Positions 25,078-35,432 are shown, numbered from the stretch's first letter. The stretch is 39,450 nt of DNA from Kordiimonadaceae bacterium (GCA_018675425.1 JABGYD010000089.1:1-39450); one strand, 5' to 3'. Numbers and translations: made by a program. Notes: generated by a model from the sequence alone, not told the origin.

Positions 25078-26100
25078 ATGCGCGCCAGAATTTTATTAGC
25101 TTTTACTTTACTTCTTATTGTGGGCTATAGCCTTTTCTGGTTTCAATTAGCAAAAAAAGTTGAAAAAAATACTCTTGATTGGATTATAAATAGTGAAAGT
25201 CGCTTAAACGGGACTAAGTTTTATGTTAACGATTTGAGCCTATCAGGGTTTCCTTATAAAATTGTGATTAAAGCATCTTCTTTAACTGCCTCCATACCAA
25301 GTGGACGGTTTTCCACTGACCCACTTTTGATAAGTATTCCTGAGGTTGCGGTGGTGTTTCAACCGTGGAAGCCAAATCACGCCATCATTATTGCTGATTA
25401 TTTTAATGTGGAATTAAGTTTATTTAACGAGCAAAAGGCTAATATGGCCTTTGATAAAGTAAAGTCGTCAATAATTCTCGATCCTGTGACTAACCATCTA
25501 AATAATTTATCGATAGTAGCTGAAAGTATAAGTTGGTATTATGGAGATGAAATAAAAATCAATGAAAGCCCGGCTGTAGAGGATGTAGAATTTCATTTAA
25601 GACGTTCTATTTTATTACAAAATGATTATGATCTTCCAGTAAATAGCTCAGTATTTTTTAAGGCAAGTAATTTAAAAATTAATGAACTTTCTTCTACCGC
25701 CTTTGGAGTAGATGAGAATGAGCTCAGAATAGATGCCCAACTTCACGCAAATAAACACCCTGAATATAACGTTGTGGAGCTGTCAAAATGGCGTGATGAG
25801 GGCGGTACCATCAGTATCAGAAAATTTGAATATGTCACTAAAGATTTAGTTTTGAGTTTAACCGGTGACGTGACGTTAGATGAAGAATTAAAGCCACTGG
25901 GGGCATTTAATGCTAATATATTAAGTGATGGTAATCTTCTGAATAACCTGCCTAAAGGTTTAATGAATTTACAACCTAAGGATCCTATTCCACCGGGGCA
26001 GACTGCAAACCAAGGGGTCTCTTTATCAATACGTATGCAAAATGGCGGACTATATCTTGGTCCACTAATGTTAATGGAGCTTTGGTCAGTTGTTAAATAG
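25078..26100 (+). CDS. DUF2125 domain-containing protein
   Basis: This is a 340-residue protein with an N-terminal membrane anchor or uncleaved signal (about 5-23) and a beta-rich external part. The beginning of the mature part (NDLSLSGFPYKIVI) and the closing GGLYLGPLMLMEL are characteristic of DUF2125, a family frequent in alphaproteobacteria beside tyrC-hisC. FPYKI and the repeated short beta strands resemble AsmA-like envelope proteins, but no function is established. AGGA lies 7 bases upstream of the ATG. It stands alone on the plus strand and converges with tyrC, with two bases between stops. Confidence 0.85.
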   Translation: MRARILLAFTLLLIVGYSLFWFQLAKKVEKNTLDWIINSESRLNGTKFYVNDLSLSGFPYKIVIKASSLTASIPSGRFSTDPLLISIPEVAVVFQPWKPNHAIIIADYFNVELSLFNEQKANMAFDKVKSSIILDPVTNHLNNLSIVAESISWYYGDEIKINESPAVEDVEFHLRRSILLQNDYDLPVNSSVFFKASNLKINELSSTAFGVDENELRIDAQLHANKHPEYNVVELSKWRDEGGTISIRKFEYVTKDLVLSLTGDVTLDEELKPLGAFNANILSDGNLLNNLPKGLMNLQPKDPIPPGQTANQGVSLSIRMQNGGLYLGPLMLMELWSVVK

Positions 26101-26102
26101 TT

Positions 26103-27017
26103 TTAGTCGTCACTAGAGCGACCAAAGTTTTCTAAATCCTCTTCCTGCCCAGCGTCGATAATTTGCTTACGAATGCGGCGTGTTTTTTCAAATATATCAT
26201 AAAGGGCATCGCCATCCTCCCAGCGAATTGCCCTTTGTAATGCGGTGAGATCTTCACTAAAGCGTCCCAGCATCTCTAGTACAGCTTCTTTATTGTTTAA
26301 AAAAACATCTCGCCACATGGTTGGGTCAGAGGCAGCTATACGGGTAAAGTCACGAAAACCTCCAGCAGAAAATTTAATTACTTCAGATTTAGTGACTTCT
26401 TCCAGATCACGTGCAGTGCCAACTATGTTATAAGCAATTAAGTGAGGGACGTGACTGGTAATAGCTAGAACTTTATCATGATGGTCGGCGTTCATAATTT
26501 CTACGTTGCTGCCTAGCATCTCCCAAAAGGTTGTTAACTTCTCTAAAGCTTGTGTATCTGTCCCCTTGGCAGGTGTGATAATAGCCCATCGATCATGAAA
26601 CAGGCTTGAAAATCCTGCTGCAGGACCTGATTTTTCTGTGCCGGCTACTGGATGGGCAGGTATAAAGTGAACCTTTTCAGATAATGAGGGTTCTAGCATT
26701 CCGAAAACAGCTGCTTTAATACTCCCAACATCGCTGAGGGTAGCTCCTTCTTTAATATGGGAGCCAATAATTTTTCCTATATTTTCGTATGCGCCAACCG
26801 GAGTAGCTAGAATAATTAAATCAGCATCCTCAACTGCTGATATAAGGTCTGTAGCCAATACATCAACTAAACTAAGATCATTTATAGTTTTCACAAAGAC
26901 AGAATTTTTTTCATAGGCGTGTAAATACTTGGCTATTTTTTTTTCTTTAATTCCACGAGCTATAGAGGAGCCGATAAGACCCAGACCGATAATAGTTATT
27001 TTATTATATAAGGCCAT
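26103..27017 (-). CDS. tyrC: Prephenate/arogenate (cyclohexadienyl) dehydrogenase
   Basis: This enzyme oxidatively decarboxylates prephenate or arogenate in tyrosine synthesis. The 304-residue protein has an N-terminal Rossmann fold (ITIIGLGLIGSSIARGI, GxGxxG) with ILATPVGAY, LSDVGSIKAAV, and the substrate-site segment FIPAHPVAGTEKSGP. Next come the helical dimerisation domain (ITSHVPHLIAY) and FRDFTRIAASDPTMWRD. It lacks the chorismate mutase domain of E. coli TyrA, so it is monofunctional. Its ATG directly follows the hisC stop (TAG-ATG, no gap). A tyrC-hisC pairing is known from Zymomonas and other alphaproteobacteria. Substrate choice between prephenate and arogenate cannot be read from the sequence. 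Confidence 0.94.
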   Translation of the reverse strand: MALYNKITIIGLGLIGSSIARGIKEKKIAKYLHAYEKNSVFVKTINDLSLVDVLATDLISAVEDADLIILATPVGAYENIGKIIGSHIKEGATLSDVGSIKAAVFGMLEPSLSEKVHFIPAHPVAGTEKSGPAAGFSSLFHDRWAIITPAKGTDTQALEKLTTFWEMLGSNVEIMNADHHDKVLAITSHVPHLIAYNIVGTARDLEEVTKSEVIKFSAGGFRDFTRIAASDPTMWRDVFLNNKEAVLEMLGRFSEDLTALQRAIRWEDGDALYDIFEKTRRIRKQIIDAGQEEDLENFGRSSDD

Positions 27018-28106
27018 CTAGTCTTCCAGAAATTGTTTTATCAGTTTTATCACTGTTTTGTTTTCATCTGCTGTACCGACAGTTAGCCTTAAAAAATTAC
27101 CAAGGCCTTGGCCACTGTAATAACGCAGGATATAACCATTTTGAACAAGGAAATTGTTGGCATTGACGGCAGTTTTATTTTTATTTTCAAACTTAAACAT
27201 AATAAAATTAGTGACACTAGGAATAACTTTAAGTCCAAGTGCGGTTAACTCATTAGCGAGCCAACGTCGCCATTCATTAGTGAAGCGGATAACATTATCT
27301 TCAAAGTTTTTATCTTTGAGTGCGGCGATCCCAGCTGCCTGAGCACTACTTGGAATATTGAAGGGATCTCTAACTTTATCTAATGTCTGAGCGATATCTG
27401 GGCAGGCATAACCCCAACCAAGTCGCAAGGCGGCAAGACCGTAGAGCTTGGAAAATGTTCTTGTCATTAGGACATTTTTTGACCTACGGACTAAGTCGAT
27501 TCCCGCATCATAATTTTCGTCCTCAACAAATTCGGCATAAGCACTATCAAGAACTAGTAGCACGTGCTCAGGTATATTTTTCCATAATCTTTCAATTTCA
27601 TCTTTCATAATAACAGTGCCAGTTGGATTGTTCGGATTTGCAATAAAAATGAGACGGGTCTTATCGTTAATAGCAGCAATGATATTATCGATATTAGTGG
27701 TATAGTTAGTATCTTCGACCTCAATGCCAACAGCTCCTACTGATTTAATAGCAATTGGATATATAAGAAAACTATGTGCAACAAAAATAGCCTCGTCGCC
27801 TGGACTAAGATAGGCTCGGCAAACTTGTTTAAGAAGGTCATCTGAACCAGCACCACACATAATTTGATTAGCCTCAATATCATATTTTTCAGCAAGTGCT
27901 GATCTTAGGTCGAAGTATATAGGGTCTGGATAACGATGAAGAGAGAGGGCTGCTTCAGTGTATGCTTCTACCGCAAGTGGGCTCGGGCCAAGTGCACTTT
28001 CATTTGCCGATAGTTTATGAATTTCAGCGACTCCAACTGCTTTAGATTTTCCTGCTGGATAAACGTTCAAGTCTGTTATCCAGCTATGTGTTTTAGGACC
28101 ACTCAT
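27018..28106 (-). CDS. hisC: Histidinol-phosphate / aromatic aminotransferase
   Basis: This is a fold-type I PLP aminotransferase of 362 residues. It has HKLSANESALGPSP, the SLHRYPDP segment, FIANPNNPTGT, LDSAYAEF, and the PLP lysine K220 in RTFSKLYGLAALRLGW; the C-terminus has the substrate Arg region in NFLRLTVGT. HisC makes histidinol phosphate from imidazole-acetol phosphate. Because the gene is fused in an operon with tyrC, it may also or mainly transaminate aromatic keto acids, as shown for the Zymomonas homologue. The ATG at 28106 has AAAGG upstream. It diverges from metX across 197 bases. Confidence 0.93.
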   Translation of the reverse strand: MSGPKTHSWITDLNVYPAGKSKAVGVAEIHKLSANESALGPSPLAVEAYTEAALSLHRYPDPIYFDLRSALAEKYDIEANQIMCGAGSDDLLKQVCRAYLSPGDEAIFVAHSFLIYPIAIKSVGAVGIEVEDTNYTTNIDNIIAAINDKTRLIFIANPNNPTGTVIMKDEIERLWKNIPEHVLLVLDSAYAEFVEDENYDAGIDLVRRSKNVLMTRTFSKLYGLAALRLGWGYACPDIAQTLDKVRDPFNIPSSAQAAGIAALKDKNFEDNVIRFTNEWRRWLANELTALGLKVIPSVTNFIMFKFENKNKTAVNANNFLVQNGYILRYYSGQGLGNFLRLTVGTADENKTVIKLIKQFLED

Positions 28107-28303
28107 TTTTGACCTTTATTTTATTTATTTATTTATACATACATTTTGTTCTATAGGGATATAAGCCATTAATTCATTAAAAAATAGAATTTTTTCGATA
28201 ATTGGTAAATTTTTACTATGATAAATCATTCATTTGTTGACTTCCCCTAGCACAAAGGTAGAAATCTAGAAGGTTAGTTTTGATAAGAAGTGGTAATTAA
28301 ATA

Positions 28304-29446
28304 ATGAAAGAGAAAGAAAAAAACGCTAAGGATGATGGCTTTGTCGAGGAAGTAACTCTTGGTGAAATTCATCCGCTGCAGCTTTCTTCTGGTGGCACAT
28401 TATCACCTTTTAAGATAGCTTATAAATCTTGGGGTAAACTTAATAGTGATAAATCTAATGCTATATTAGTTTGTCATGCCCTGACCGGTGATCAATATGC
28501 AAGAGGAAAAAACCCTCTTACCGGTAAGGACGGTTGGTGGCCAAAAATGATAGGCCCAGGACTACCTATTGATACGAATAAATATTTTGTTATCTGCACT
28601 AACGTCCTCGGTTCTTGTTCGGGCACTAGTGGACCAAAAGAAATAAATACGAAGACAAACGAACCTTACGGACTGGACTTTCCTGTTATTACAATCGCTG
28701 ATATGGTCTCTGCTCAAGTCATGTTAGTCAACTATTTGAAAATTGATCAGTTATTTTCTGTAATAGGTGGATCAATGGGCGGAATGCAGGTTCTCCAATG
28801 GGCTGTTAATCACAGCGCTCGCGTGAGAACGGCTATTCCTATTGCTTCAACCTGGCGCCATTCGGCACAAAATATTGCTTTTCATGAGGTTGGTCGCCAG
28901 GCGATTATGGCTGATCCTAATTGGAGTAAGGGTCGTTATTTCGAAAATGACAACGGACCTCATGCGGGCCTTTCGGTAGCGCGGATGGCAGCTCATATTA
29001 CTTATATGTCAGAAAGAAGCCTGACGGCGAAGTTTGGTAGAAATCTTCAAGATCGAGAAAAACTTACTTTTGGCTTTGACGCTGATTTTCAGGTGGAAAG
29101 CTATCTCAGGTATCAGGGAATTTCATTTGTTGATCGCTTTGATGCTAATAGTTATCTTTATATTACTAGGGCAATGGATTATTTTGATATTTCAGCTGAT
29201 TACGGCGGTAACCTTTCTAAAGCATTTGAAAATACTCCGGTTAAATTCTGTATTATGTCATTTACATCAGACTGGCTTTATACCACACAGGAAAGTCGAG
29301 AAATAGTCCGAGCGCTAAATGCTGTAGGAGCGCAGGTCAGTTCTGTTGAAATTGATATGGAAAAAGGACATGATAGCTTCTTACTTGATTGTCCAGAAAT
29401 GTTCAATATTATAGCAGGTTTTCTAGCTGCGGAAGCGGGGAAGTGA
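28304..29446 (+). CDS. metX: Homoserine O-acyltransferase MetX
   Basis: MetX activates homoserine by acylation (usually acetylation) as the first committed step of methionine synthesis. It is a 380-residue alpha/beta hydrolase with nucleophile Ser157 in GGSMGGMQ, Asp323 in SFTSDWLY and His356 in [20 protein letters not shown] and HALTGDQYA are typical of the family. Acetyl versus succinyl specificity cannot be decided by eye. The ribosome site is weak. I see no SAM-II (metA-type) riboswitch in the 197 bases upstream. metW follows after 3 bases. Confidence 0.95.
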   Translation: MKEKEKNAKDDGFVEEVTLGEIHPLQLSSGGTLSPFKIAYKSWGKLNSDKSNAILVCHALTGDQYARGKNPLTGKDGWWPKMIGPGLPIDTNKYFVICTNVLGSCSGTSGPKEINTKTNEPYGLDFPVITIADMVSAQVMLVNYLKIDQLFSVIGGSMGGMQVLQWAVNHSARVRTAIPIASTWRHSAQNIAFHEVGRQAIMADPNWSKGRYFENDNGPHAGLSVARMAAHITYMSERSLTAKFGRNLQDREKLTFGFDADFQVESYLRYQGISFVDRFDANSYLYITRAMDYFDISADYGGNLSKAFENTPVKFCIMSFTSDWLYTTQESREIVRALNAVGAQVSSVEIDMEKGHDSFLLDCPEMFNIIAGFLAAEAGK

Positions 29447-29449
29447 TAA

Positions 29450-30082
29450 ATGGACATAAATCAAAATAATCTCCGAGCTTCTGATATCCGGATAGACCTT
29501 TTACTTATTGCTAATATGATACCTGACGGGGTCCGCGTACTTGATGTTGGGTGTGGGGATGGTGAGCTTTTGAATTTTCTGCGTCGGGAAAAAAATGCAG
29601 AGGTTCGGGGTATTGAGTTGAGCCCGAATGGTGTGAATAAAAGCGTTGCCAAAGGGCTCTCTGTCATTCAAGGGAATGCTGAAAAAGAAATCAGTCATTT
29701 TCCAGATAATAGTTTTGACTATGTTATTTTGAGCCAAACACTACAGGCAATGGATAGGCCCGATCGAATTCTTAAAGAACTACTTCGGGTTGGTAAAAGA
29801 GCGGTTGTTTCATTTCCAAACTTTGGTCACTGGCGGGTTCGAATTCATCTTGCTCTTAAAGGTAAAATGCCGGTAACTAAGTCACTCGATTATCCCTGGT
29901 ATAGTACGCCAAATATTCATTTTTGTACTATTCGTGATTTTGTTGATCTCTGCGAAAAGCTTGATATAAAAATTGAAAAAGGGATGGCGGTGGGCAACAC
30001 AGGAAGTAAAATGTTCGTTAATTCTATGATACTCTCCAATCTTTTTGGAACTCAAGGGCTATATGTTATTGCACGCAATTAA
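29450..30082 (+). CDS. metW: Methionine biosynthesis protein MetW
   Basis: MetW is a class I methyltransferase-like protein of 210 residues that works with MetX in many bacteria, where it appears to support homoserine acyltransferase activity. The SAM-binding motif LDVGCGDGELLNFL lies at about 36-49, followed by VRGIELSPNGV, FDYVILSQTLQAM, SFPNFGHWRVR and LDYPWYSTPNIHFCT, the MetW-specific block. It is three bases downstream of metX, a conserved pair. It is the last gene of the unit; only weak AT-rich inverted repeats follow. Confidence 0.95.
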   Translation: MDINQNNLRASDIRIDLLLIANMIPDGVRVLDVGCGDGELLNFLRREKNAEVRGIELSPNGVNKSVAKGLSVIQGNAEKEISHFPDNSFDYVILSQTLQAMDRPDRILKELLRVGKRAVVSFPNFGHWRVRIHLALKGKMPVTKSLDYPWYSTPNIHFCTIRDFVDLCEKLDIKIEKGMAVGNTGSKMFVNSMILSNLFGTQGLYVIARN

Positions 30083-30266
30083 TGTGTTTTTTTAATTTTA
30101 GATATTTATGAGCTAACAATGACATAATTTTTTGTTAATATTTTTTGACTAAACGGTTTATTGTAATGAACTGGTGATATGCAAAAATCTTGTTGAATTA
30201 TAGTAAATTATAAAAAAAAATTAAAAGCTCAATCGAGGTATTAGAGGATCTTTAAAAGGTAATAAA

Positions 30267-32321
30267 ATGAGATATAAAAAATATTTAGTTATTGGGATTA
30301 TTATCGGTTTAATTTCAAGTTGCGATAATAATTCATCAACAGATCAAGAACTAACGACGATAAATTTTGATCAAATATCTGGCGTAAAGTTTAATGATAT
30401 GGATCTCAAAATCCATCCTGGGGATGATTTTAACAGGTATGTGAGTGGAGGCTGGTTTGCTCGCACTGAAATTCCTGCGGATAAAAGTAGGTACGGTGCT
30501 TTTAATATTTTAAGAGATGGTGCTGATGCAGATATTCGCACAATAATCGACGAAGCTGTAGCTTCTGACGCTGAGAAAGGTAGCAATGAGCAAAAGGTGG
30601 GAGACCTCTATAAGTCCTATATAGATATGAGTTCAAGAAGCGCATTAGGCTTATCCCCTATTAACAATCGCATGACGAAGATAGACGCTATTATAGACTT
30701 AGGTGGAATATCAAAATATATGGCCGAAGCAGGAAAGTATTCCTACAGCTCACCCTTGGCATTTTATATTAGTGTGGATGCCAAAATTCCAACAGAATAT
30801 TCACTTCATGTCTATCAAGCCGGCCTCGGGCTCCCAGACCGTGAATATTATTTTAAAGAAGATGAAAAATCAAAGCTGATAAGAATAAAATATATTGAAC
30901 ATATTGAAAAAATGCTGGCTCTGGCGGATATTCAAGATGGTGTAAAAAAAGCTTCACAGATTATGGATTTAGAAACAAAATTAGCCAGCTTTCATTGGCT
31001 CAAAGAGGATAATCGAGATGCTAATAAGCGATATAATAAATATGCAATAGCTGATTTTAAAAAATTACTGTCTAATTTAGATATTGATGCTTCACTAGGG
31101 ATTATCGGTGCACCAGAAGTTAGGGATATTATTATAAATCAACCAAGTTTTCTGAAAGGATTTAATACCTTGCTTACCAGCGAAAACCTGGAAACCTGGA
31201 AATTATATTTAAAGTGGTCGCTCGTTAATGATATGGCAAGTAGTTTGAATGAAGAGTTAGATAATCAGAACTTTGAATTTTTTGGTAAGACACTCAGCGG
31301 CCTCGAAGAGCAGCGACAGATGTGGCAACGGGCGACGGCTATAGTAAGTGCTAACCTTGGTGAAGTGGTGGGAGAGGTTTATGTTTCTAAAAATTTTAAG
31401 CCGGATGCTAAAGCGAGAATGGTGGAGCTTGTAGATAATCTAGTGAGTGCTTATGGGTCCAGTATAAAAAAGCTAGATTGGATGGGCGAAAAGACTAAAA
31501 TGAAAGCACTTTCAAAGCTTTCAAAATTCACTCCTAAAATAGGATACCCTGATCAGTGGAAAGACTACTCCGCCCTAGATATAGTAGCAGATGATTTAGT
31601 AGGGAATATTGAGCGCTCGGCCTTAACTGTTCATAATCGCGAACTGGCCAAGTTGGGGGGTCCAATTGATAAAACAGAATGGTTCATGACACCACAAACA
31701 GTAAATGCTTATTATAATCCAACCATGAATGAAATAGTATTTCCGGCAGCTATACTCCAACCACCATTTTTTAATATGTCTGCAGATGATGCGGTTAATT
31801 ACGGTGGGATTGGTGGTGTGATAGGTCATGAAATTGGCCACGGTTTTGATGATAGTGGTAGCCGTTACAATGGTGATGGGGCACTTGAGGAGTGGTGGAC
31901 GGAAAGTGACCGAGAAAATTTTTCAGAGAGAACTGACGCTTTAGTTGTGCAATTTGATAACTTTGAACCTTTGAAAGGATTAAATGTCAACGGAACCTTT
32001 ACTTTGGGAGAAAATATTGGTGATTTAAGCGGTTTGAGTATTGCATACAAAGCCTATAAAGCTTCGCTGGGAGATAAAGAGGCTTTAGTTATAGACGGAT
32101 TAACGGGCGATCAGCGTTTCTTTATCGGTTGGGCACAGGCTTTTCAATCAAAAATACGTGACGAAGCACTTATCAGGCAGGTAGCAACGGACCCTCATGC
32201 ACCCGATCAATATAGGGTAAATGGAATTGTCTATAATATTGATGCTTTTTATGAAGCATTTGATGTGAGGCCCGAGCATAAACTCTATATTGAACCCGAA
32301 AAACGAGTTAAAATTTGGTAG
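30267..32321 (+). CDS. M13-family zinc metallopeptidase, lipoprotein
   Basis: This is a 684-residue neprilysin/PepO-type endopeptidase. The N-terminus is a lipoprotein signal: MRYKKY, hydrophobic stretch, lipobox LISSC with the Cys at residue 19, then an Asp/Asn/Ser-rich linker; Asp at +2 might keep it in the inner membrane if an E. coli-like rule applies. The N-terminal M13 domain has MDLKIHPGDDFNRYVSGGW. The catalytic part shows NAYYNPTMNEIVFPAAILQP, the zinc site H521-EIGH525 with E522 as base, and the third ligand Glu582 in GENIGD. It ends with AFDVRPEHKLYI and the usual W. It likely degrades peptides in the periplasm. It is monocistronic; its stop directly abuts that of the convergent gene. 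Confidence 0.94.
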   Translation: MRYKKYLVIGIIIGLISSCDNNSSTDQELTTINFDQISGVKFNDMDLKIHPGDDFNRYVSGGWFARTEIPADKSRYGAFNILRDGADADIRTIIDEAVASDAEKGSNEQKVGDLYKSYIDMSSRSALGLSPINNRMTKIDAIIDLGGISKYMAEAGKYSYSSPLAFYISVDAKIPTEYSLHVYQAGLGLPDREYYFKEDEKSKLIRIKYIEHIEKMLALADIQDGVKKASQIMDLETKLASFHWLKEDNRDANKRYNKYAIADFKKLLSNLDIDASLGIIGAPEVRDIIINQPSFLKGFNTLLTSENLETWKLYLKWSLVNDMASSLNEELDNQNFEFFGKTLSGLEEQRQMWQRATAIVSANLGEVVGEVYVSKNFKPDAKARMVELVDNLVSAYGSSIKKLDWMGEKTKMKALSKLSKFTPKIGYPDQWKDYSALDIVADDLVGNIERSALTVHNRELAKLGGPIDKTEWFMTPQTVNAYYNPTMNEIVFPAAILQPPFFNMSADDAVNYGGIGGVIGHEIGHGFDDSGSRYNGDGALEEWWTESDRENFSERTDALVVQFDNFEPLKGLNVNGTFTLGENIGDLSGLSIAYKAYKASLGDKEALVIDGLTGDQRFFIGWAQAFQSKIRDEALIRQVATDPHAPDQYRVNGIVYNIDAFYEAFDVRPEHKLYIEPEKRVKIW

Positions 32322-32825
32322 CTACTGATTATTTTGTTTTTTTAGCAACTGGGATCGTAAAAAATTCCAGTTACCGTTGGCTAGGATAAGGTTTGTACCG
32401 CGGTTTGTTTCCCAATGATCTTGGTAGGCTGGTGAATAATGTAGAAACAGAAGCCCCGCTTTGACGGAATAGACTTCGGGATTAGATGGTGTGGTATAAC
32501 CTTCTGATATGCCAACTGGGTCATAACCACCAAACTGTGGTGCGTATTTTTCAGGGTTTGCAGTAAATAGCTCGCGGTTTTTTAGACTAATAAAATACCA
32601 AATGGAACCAGCCCAGGAAACTTGATATGTTGCACTCCCGCGTTGAGGTCTTTTATCAAGCTGATAGGATACTGTATCATACCCGTTTATGGCTATGTTT
32701 TTACTAGTGTTAAAGATAACGCTGTCTGCGGCATAATCCTGTTTTGTCAGATAAAAGGAATAAGCTCCCAAAGACGATATGACGATGGCAGAAATTAATA
32801 AAATATTACGGGTGTAATTATTCAT
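32322..32825 (-). CDS. YHS domain-containing exported protein
   Basis: This is a 167-residue protein with an N-terminal membrane segment (about 8-26) and a YHS-type domain: AINGYDTVSYQ, WAGSIWYFISLKNRELF, NPEKYAPQFGGYDPVG, then LLFLHYSPAYQDHW and NGNWNFL. This order is that of the YHS domain-containing (seleno)proteins. Most relatives I know have Cys (or selenocysteine) after the GGY; here it is Asp, encoded by GAC. Function is unknown; related YHS domains bind metals. It is the last gene of the etfB-etfA-hbd unit, 12 bases after hbd. Its TAG abuts the TAG of the M13 gene on the other strand (TAGCTA). Confidence 0.85.
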   Translation of the reverse strand: MNNYTRNILLISAIVISSLGAYSFYLTKQDYAADSVIFNTSKNIAINGYDTVSYQLDKRPQRGSATYQVSWAGSIWYFISLKNRELFTANPEKYAPQFGGYDPVGISEGYTTPSNPEVYSVKAGLLFLHYSPAYQDHWETNRGTNLILANGNWNFLRSQLLKKQNNQ

Positions 32826-32837
32826 CTAATGGCTCAC

Positions 32838-33710
32838 TTAGATTGTTGGTACTGGTTCATTTCCACTATAGTCATAGAAACCTTTACCAGATTTTCGACC
32901 AAGCCATCCAGCCTCTACATATTTTACGAGTAACGGACAGGGGCGATATTTACTGTCGGCTAATCCATCATAAAGTACTTTCATGACAGAAAGGCACGTA
33001 TCAAGACCAATAAAATCAGCGAGCTTAAGAGGCCCCATTGGTTGATTAGTTCCAAGTTCCATGCAAAGGTCTATATCTTGAACTGTACCTATTCCTTCGT
33101 AAAGCGTAAAAGCGGCTTCATTGATCATGGGCATAAGAATGCGATTAACAATAAATGCAGGATAGTCTTTGGACATGGCGCTTTTTTTACCAATTTTATC
33201 TATAATTTTTTCGACGATCTTATACGTTCTATTGCTTGTAGCTACACCCCGAATTAGTTCAACAAGTGCCATAATGGGTACTGGGTTCATAAAGTGAACA
33301 CCTATAAAGTTTTCTGGCCTATCTGTAATAGCTGCAAGCCGAGTTACTGAAATTGATGATGTATTTGTTGCCATAATAGCACCTGGCTTCATAATATTAC
33401 TAAGATCTTTAAAAATAGCCTTTTTAATATTTTCATTTTCCGTCGCAGCTTCTATTGCGAGGTCTACATTATTAAAATCAGATAAATTTATGGTAGTTTT
33501 GATTCGAGCAAGAGCGACTTTGCATTCTTCATCACTTATAGTGTTTTTTAATACCTGACGCTTCATATTATTTTCAATAATAGAAGTTGCGTGGTTAAGA
33601 ACTTCCTGATTTTGATCACTGAGTAAGACGTTATAACCTGCGATGGCAAATACATGTGCAATGCCGTTTCCCATTTGCCCTGCTCCAATAATACCAATTA
33701 TTTTAACCAT
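32838..33710 (-). CDS. hbd: 3-hydroxybutyryl-CoA dehydrogenase
   Basis: Hbd interconverts 3-hydroxyacyl-CoA (short chain) and acetoacetyl-CoA with NAD(P). The 290-residue protein begins with a Rossmann motif [16 protein letters not shown], then [25 protein letters not shown], and the substrate-site [13 protein letters not shown] with the catalytic His. [17 protein letters not shown] and GLDTCLSVM mark the C-terminal dimerisation domain, and KSGKGFYDY closes it. The start overlaps the etfA stop (TAATG). The etfB-etfA-hbd order is common in alphaproteobacteria and fits fatty-acid or polyhydroxybutyrate metabolism. Confidence 0.95.
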   Translation of the reverse strand: MVKIIGIIGAGQMGNGIAHVFAIAGYNVLLSDQNQEVLNHATSIIENNMKRQVLKNTISDEECKVALARIKTTINLSDFNNVDLAIEAATENENIKKAIFKDLSNIMKPGAIMATNTSSISVTRLAAITDRPENFIGVHFMNPVPIMALVELIRGVATSNRTYKIVEKIIDKIGKKSAMSKDYPAFIVNRILMPMINEAAFTLYEGIGTVQDIDLCMELGTNQPMGPLKLADFIGLDTCLSVMKVLYDGLADSKYRPCPLLVKYVEAGWLGRKSGKGFYDYSGNEPVPTI

Positions 33711-34642
33711 TAACTAAGCTCCTTATTAAGTTCTGGTAGTACCTCAAAGAGATCCGCAACTAAACCGTAATCAGCTACTTGGAAGATAGGCGCGTCGTCA
33801 TCTTTGTTGATAGCTACAATAACTTTACTGTCCTTCATTCCTGCAAGATGCTGAATGGCACCAGAAATGCCGACAGCAATATAAAGGTCGGGCGCAACGA
33901 TTTTTCCTGTTTGCCCGACTTGATAATCATTAGGTACGTAGCCCGCATCTACTGCAGCACGTGATGCGCCAATGGCGGCTCCTAGTTTATCAGCAATACC
34001 TTCAATTAATGAAAAATTCTCTCCACTGCCCATACCCCTGCCACCAGAAATAATAATTTTGGCACTGGTAAGTTCCGGACGTTCAGATTTGCTCAGTTCG
34101 GAACTGACAAAACTTGAAAGACTTTGGTTGCTATCGATAGAAATATTTTCAATTACAACAGATTGATCTCCGGTTAAGGCCGCCGCAAAAGTGGTTGTCC
34201 TGACGGTTATTAATTTCTTGGTATCATTACTTTCAACCGTAGCAATGGCGTTACCGGCATATATTGGTCTTTTAAATGTATTTCCATTTTCAATAGAAAT
34301 TATATCTGATATCTGTGCCATATCGAGAATGGCGGCTACGCGTGGCATAAAATTTTTACCTGTGGTAGTAGCGGCCACCATAATTTGATCATATTTGCCG
34401 GCAAGGTTTACCACCACTGGTGTAACTGCTTCGGCAAGGGGATGCTTTAAAGAGATGTCATCAGCACAAATTACTTTGTCAACTCCATTAATTTTTGCTG
34501 CTGCATTAGCAACTAATGCACAGTTATAGCCAGCTACAAGCACATGAATTTCGCTGTTAAATTTTGTTGCGGCAGTAACTGTGTTTAAAGTGCTATCTTT
34601 AAGTTTTTCGTTATCATGATCGGCTATTACTAATACAGTCAT
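33710..34642 (-). CDS. etfA: Electron transfer flavoprotein, alpha subunit
   Basis: EtfA carries FAD and passes electrons from acyl-CoA dehydrogenases to ETF:ubiquinone oxidoreductase. It has 310 residues. The N-terminal half starts [14 protein letters not shown] and contains [18 protein letters not shown]. The C-terminal FAD domain has the diagnostic run [54 protein letters not shown] and [16 protein letters not shown]. The start overlaps the etfB stop (TAATG). No ETF dehydrogenase gene is in the window. Confidence 0.97.
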   Translation of the reverse strand: MTVLVIADHDNEKLKDSTLNTVTAATKFNSEIHVLVAGYNCALVANAAAKINGVDKVICADDISLKHPLAEAVTPVVVNLAGKYDQIMVAATTTGKNFMPRVAAILDMAQISDIISIENGNTFKRPIYAGNAIATVESNDTKKLITVRTTTFAAALTGDQSVVIENISIDSNQSLSSFVSSELSKSERPELTSAKIIISGGRGMGSGENFSLIEGIADKLGAAIGASRAAVDAGYVPNDYQVGQTGKIVAPDLYIAVGISGAIQHLAGMKDSKVIVAINKDDDAPIFQVADYGLVADLFEVLPELNKELS

Positions 34643-35391
34643 TATATTACCTTCGCTTCATCGCGTAGTTTTGAAACCAGCTCGGATACGCTTTTCACCA
34701 TAATACCAGCAATACGCCCTGCAGGCTCTTCCACTTTAAGAGTTTTAATACGAGGACTGATATCAACTTTGTAGTCTTCAGGTGTTTTTACATCTAATAA
34801 CTTGCGCTTTGCTTTCATAATATTGGGCAATGAGGCATAGCGTGGTTCGTTGAGCCGAAGATCAGTGGTGATAACTGCTGGTAAAGTAAGATTGACCGTT
34901 TCGAGCCCACCATCTATCTCCCGAGTAACATATAGTGATGAACCGTCTAACTTAACATCGCTAGCAAAAGTACCTTGACCCCAACCAAGCAGAGCCGCCA
35001 GCATTTGGCCAGTTTGGTTGCAGTCGTCATCAATAGCTTGTTTTCCCATTAGAACAATTTTGGGACCTTCTTGTTCAACAACGGCTTTTAAAATTTTTGC
35101 AATCGCTAGAGGTTCAACCTCTTCATCTGTTTTAACTAATATAGCCCTATCTGCACCCATAGCTAGAGCCGTCCGTAATGTTTCCTGTGCTTTTTCAGGA
35201 CCAATAGAAATACTAATAATTTCTTCGACATCCCCTGCTTCTTTTAATCTGATTGCTTCTTCTATCGCAATCTCATCAAAAGGATTCATCGACATTTTAA
35301 CATTATCTAGCTCAACGCCGCTCTGATCCGATTTAACACGAATTTTAACGTTATAATCAATAACGCGTTTTACTGGGACGAGTACCTTCAT
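34642..35391 (-). CDS. etfB: Electron transfer flavoprotein, beta subunit
   Basis: EtfB pairs with EtfA and binds AMP. The 249 residues follow the family: [51 protein letters not shown], the signature [38 protein letters not shown], and the C-terminal arm that wraps EtfA. It is the first gene of the unit, with GGAGA upstream and a good promoter at 35433-35460. Confidence 0.97.
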   Translation of the reverse strand: MKVLVPVKRVIDYNVKIRVKSDQSGVELDNVKMSMNPFDEIAIEEAIRLKEAGDVEEIISISIGPEKAQETLRTALAMGADRAILVKTDEEVEPLAIAKILKAVVEQEGPKIVLMGKQAIDDDCNQTGQMLAALLGWGQGTFASDVKLDGSSLYVTREIDGGLETVNLTLPAVITTDLRLNEPRYASLPNIMKAKRKLLDVKTPEDYKVDISPRIKTLKVEEPAGRIAGIMVKSVSELVSKLRDEAKVI

Positions 35392-35432
35392 GTTCTTTTT
35401 ATCTCCGGATATTTATTCTGGTTGGAACTAAT

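Noticed and set aside
28107-28303. SAM-II (metA-type) riboswitch in front of metX
   Set aside because: I looked for the conserved SAM-II sequence and its H-type pseudoknot pattern and saw neither. Only an AT-rich inverted repeat (28179-28195) and a TTGACT-like element are present. An Infernal scan would settle it.
30083-30266. Terminator and promoter between metW and the M13 gene
   Set aside because: TAACAA/TTGTTA (30114-30137) with T6 and a TTGACT at about 30147 are visible, but the AT content is so high that such matches are expected by chance, and no -10 at the right distance stands out.
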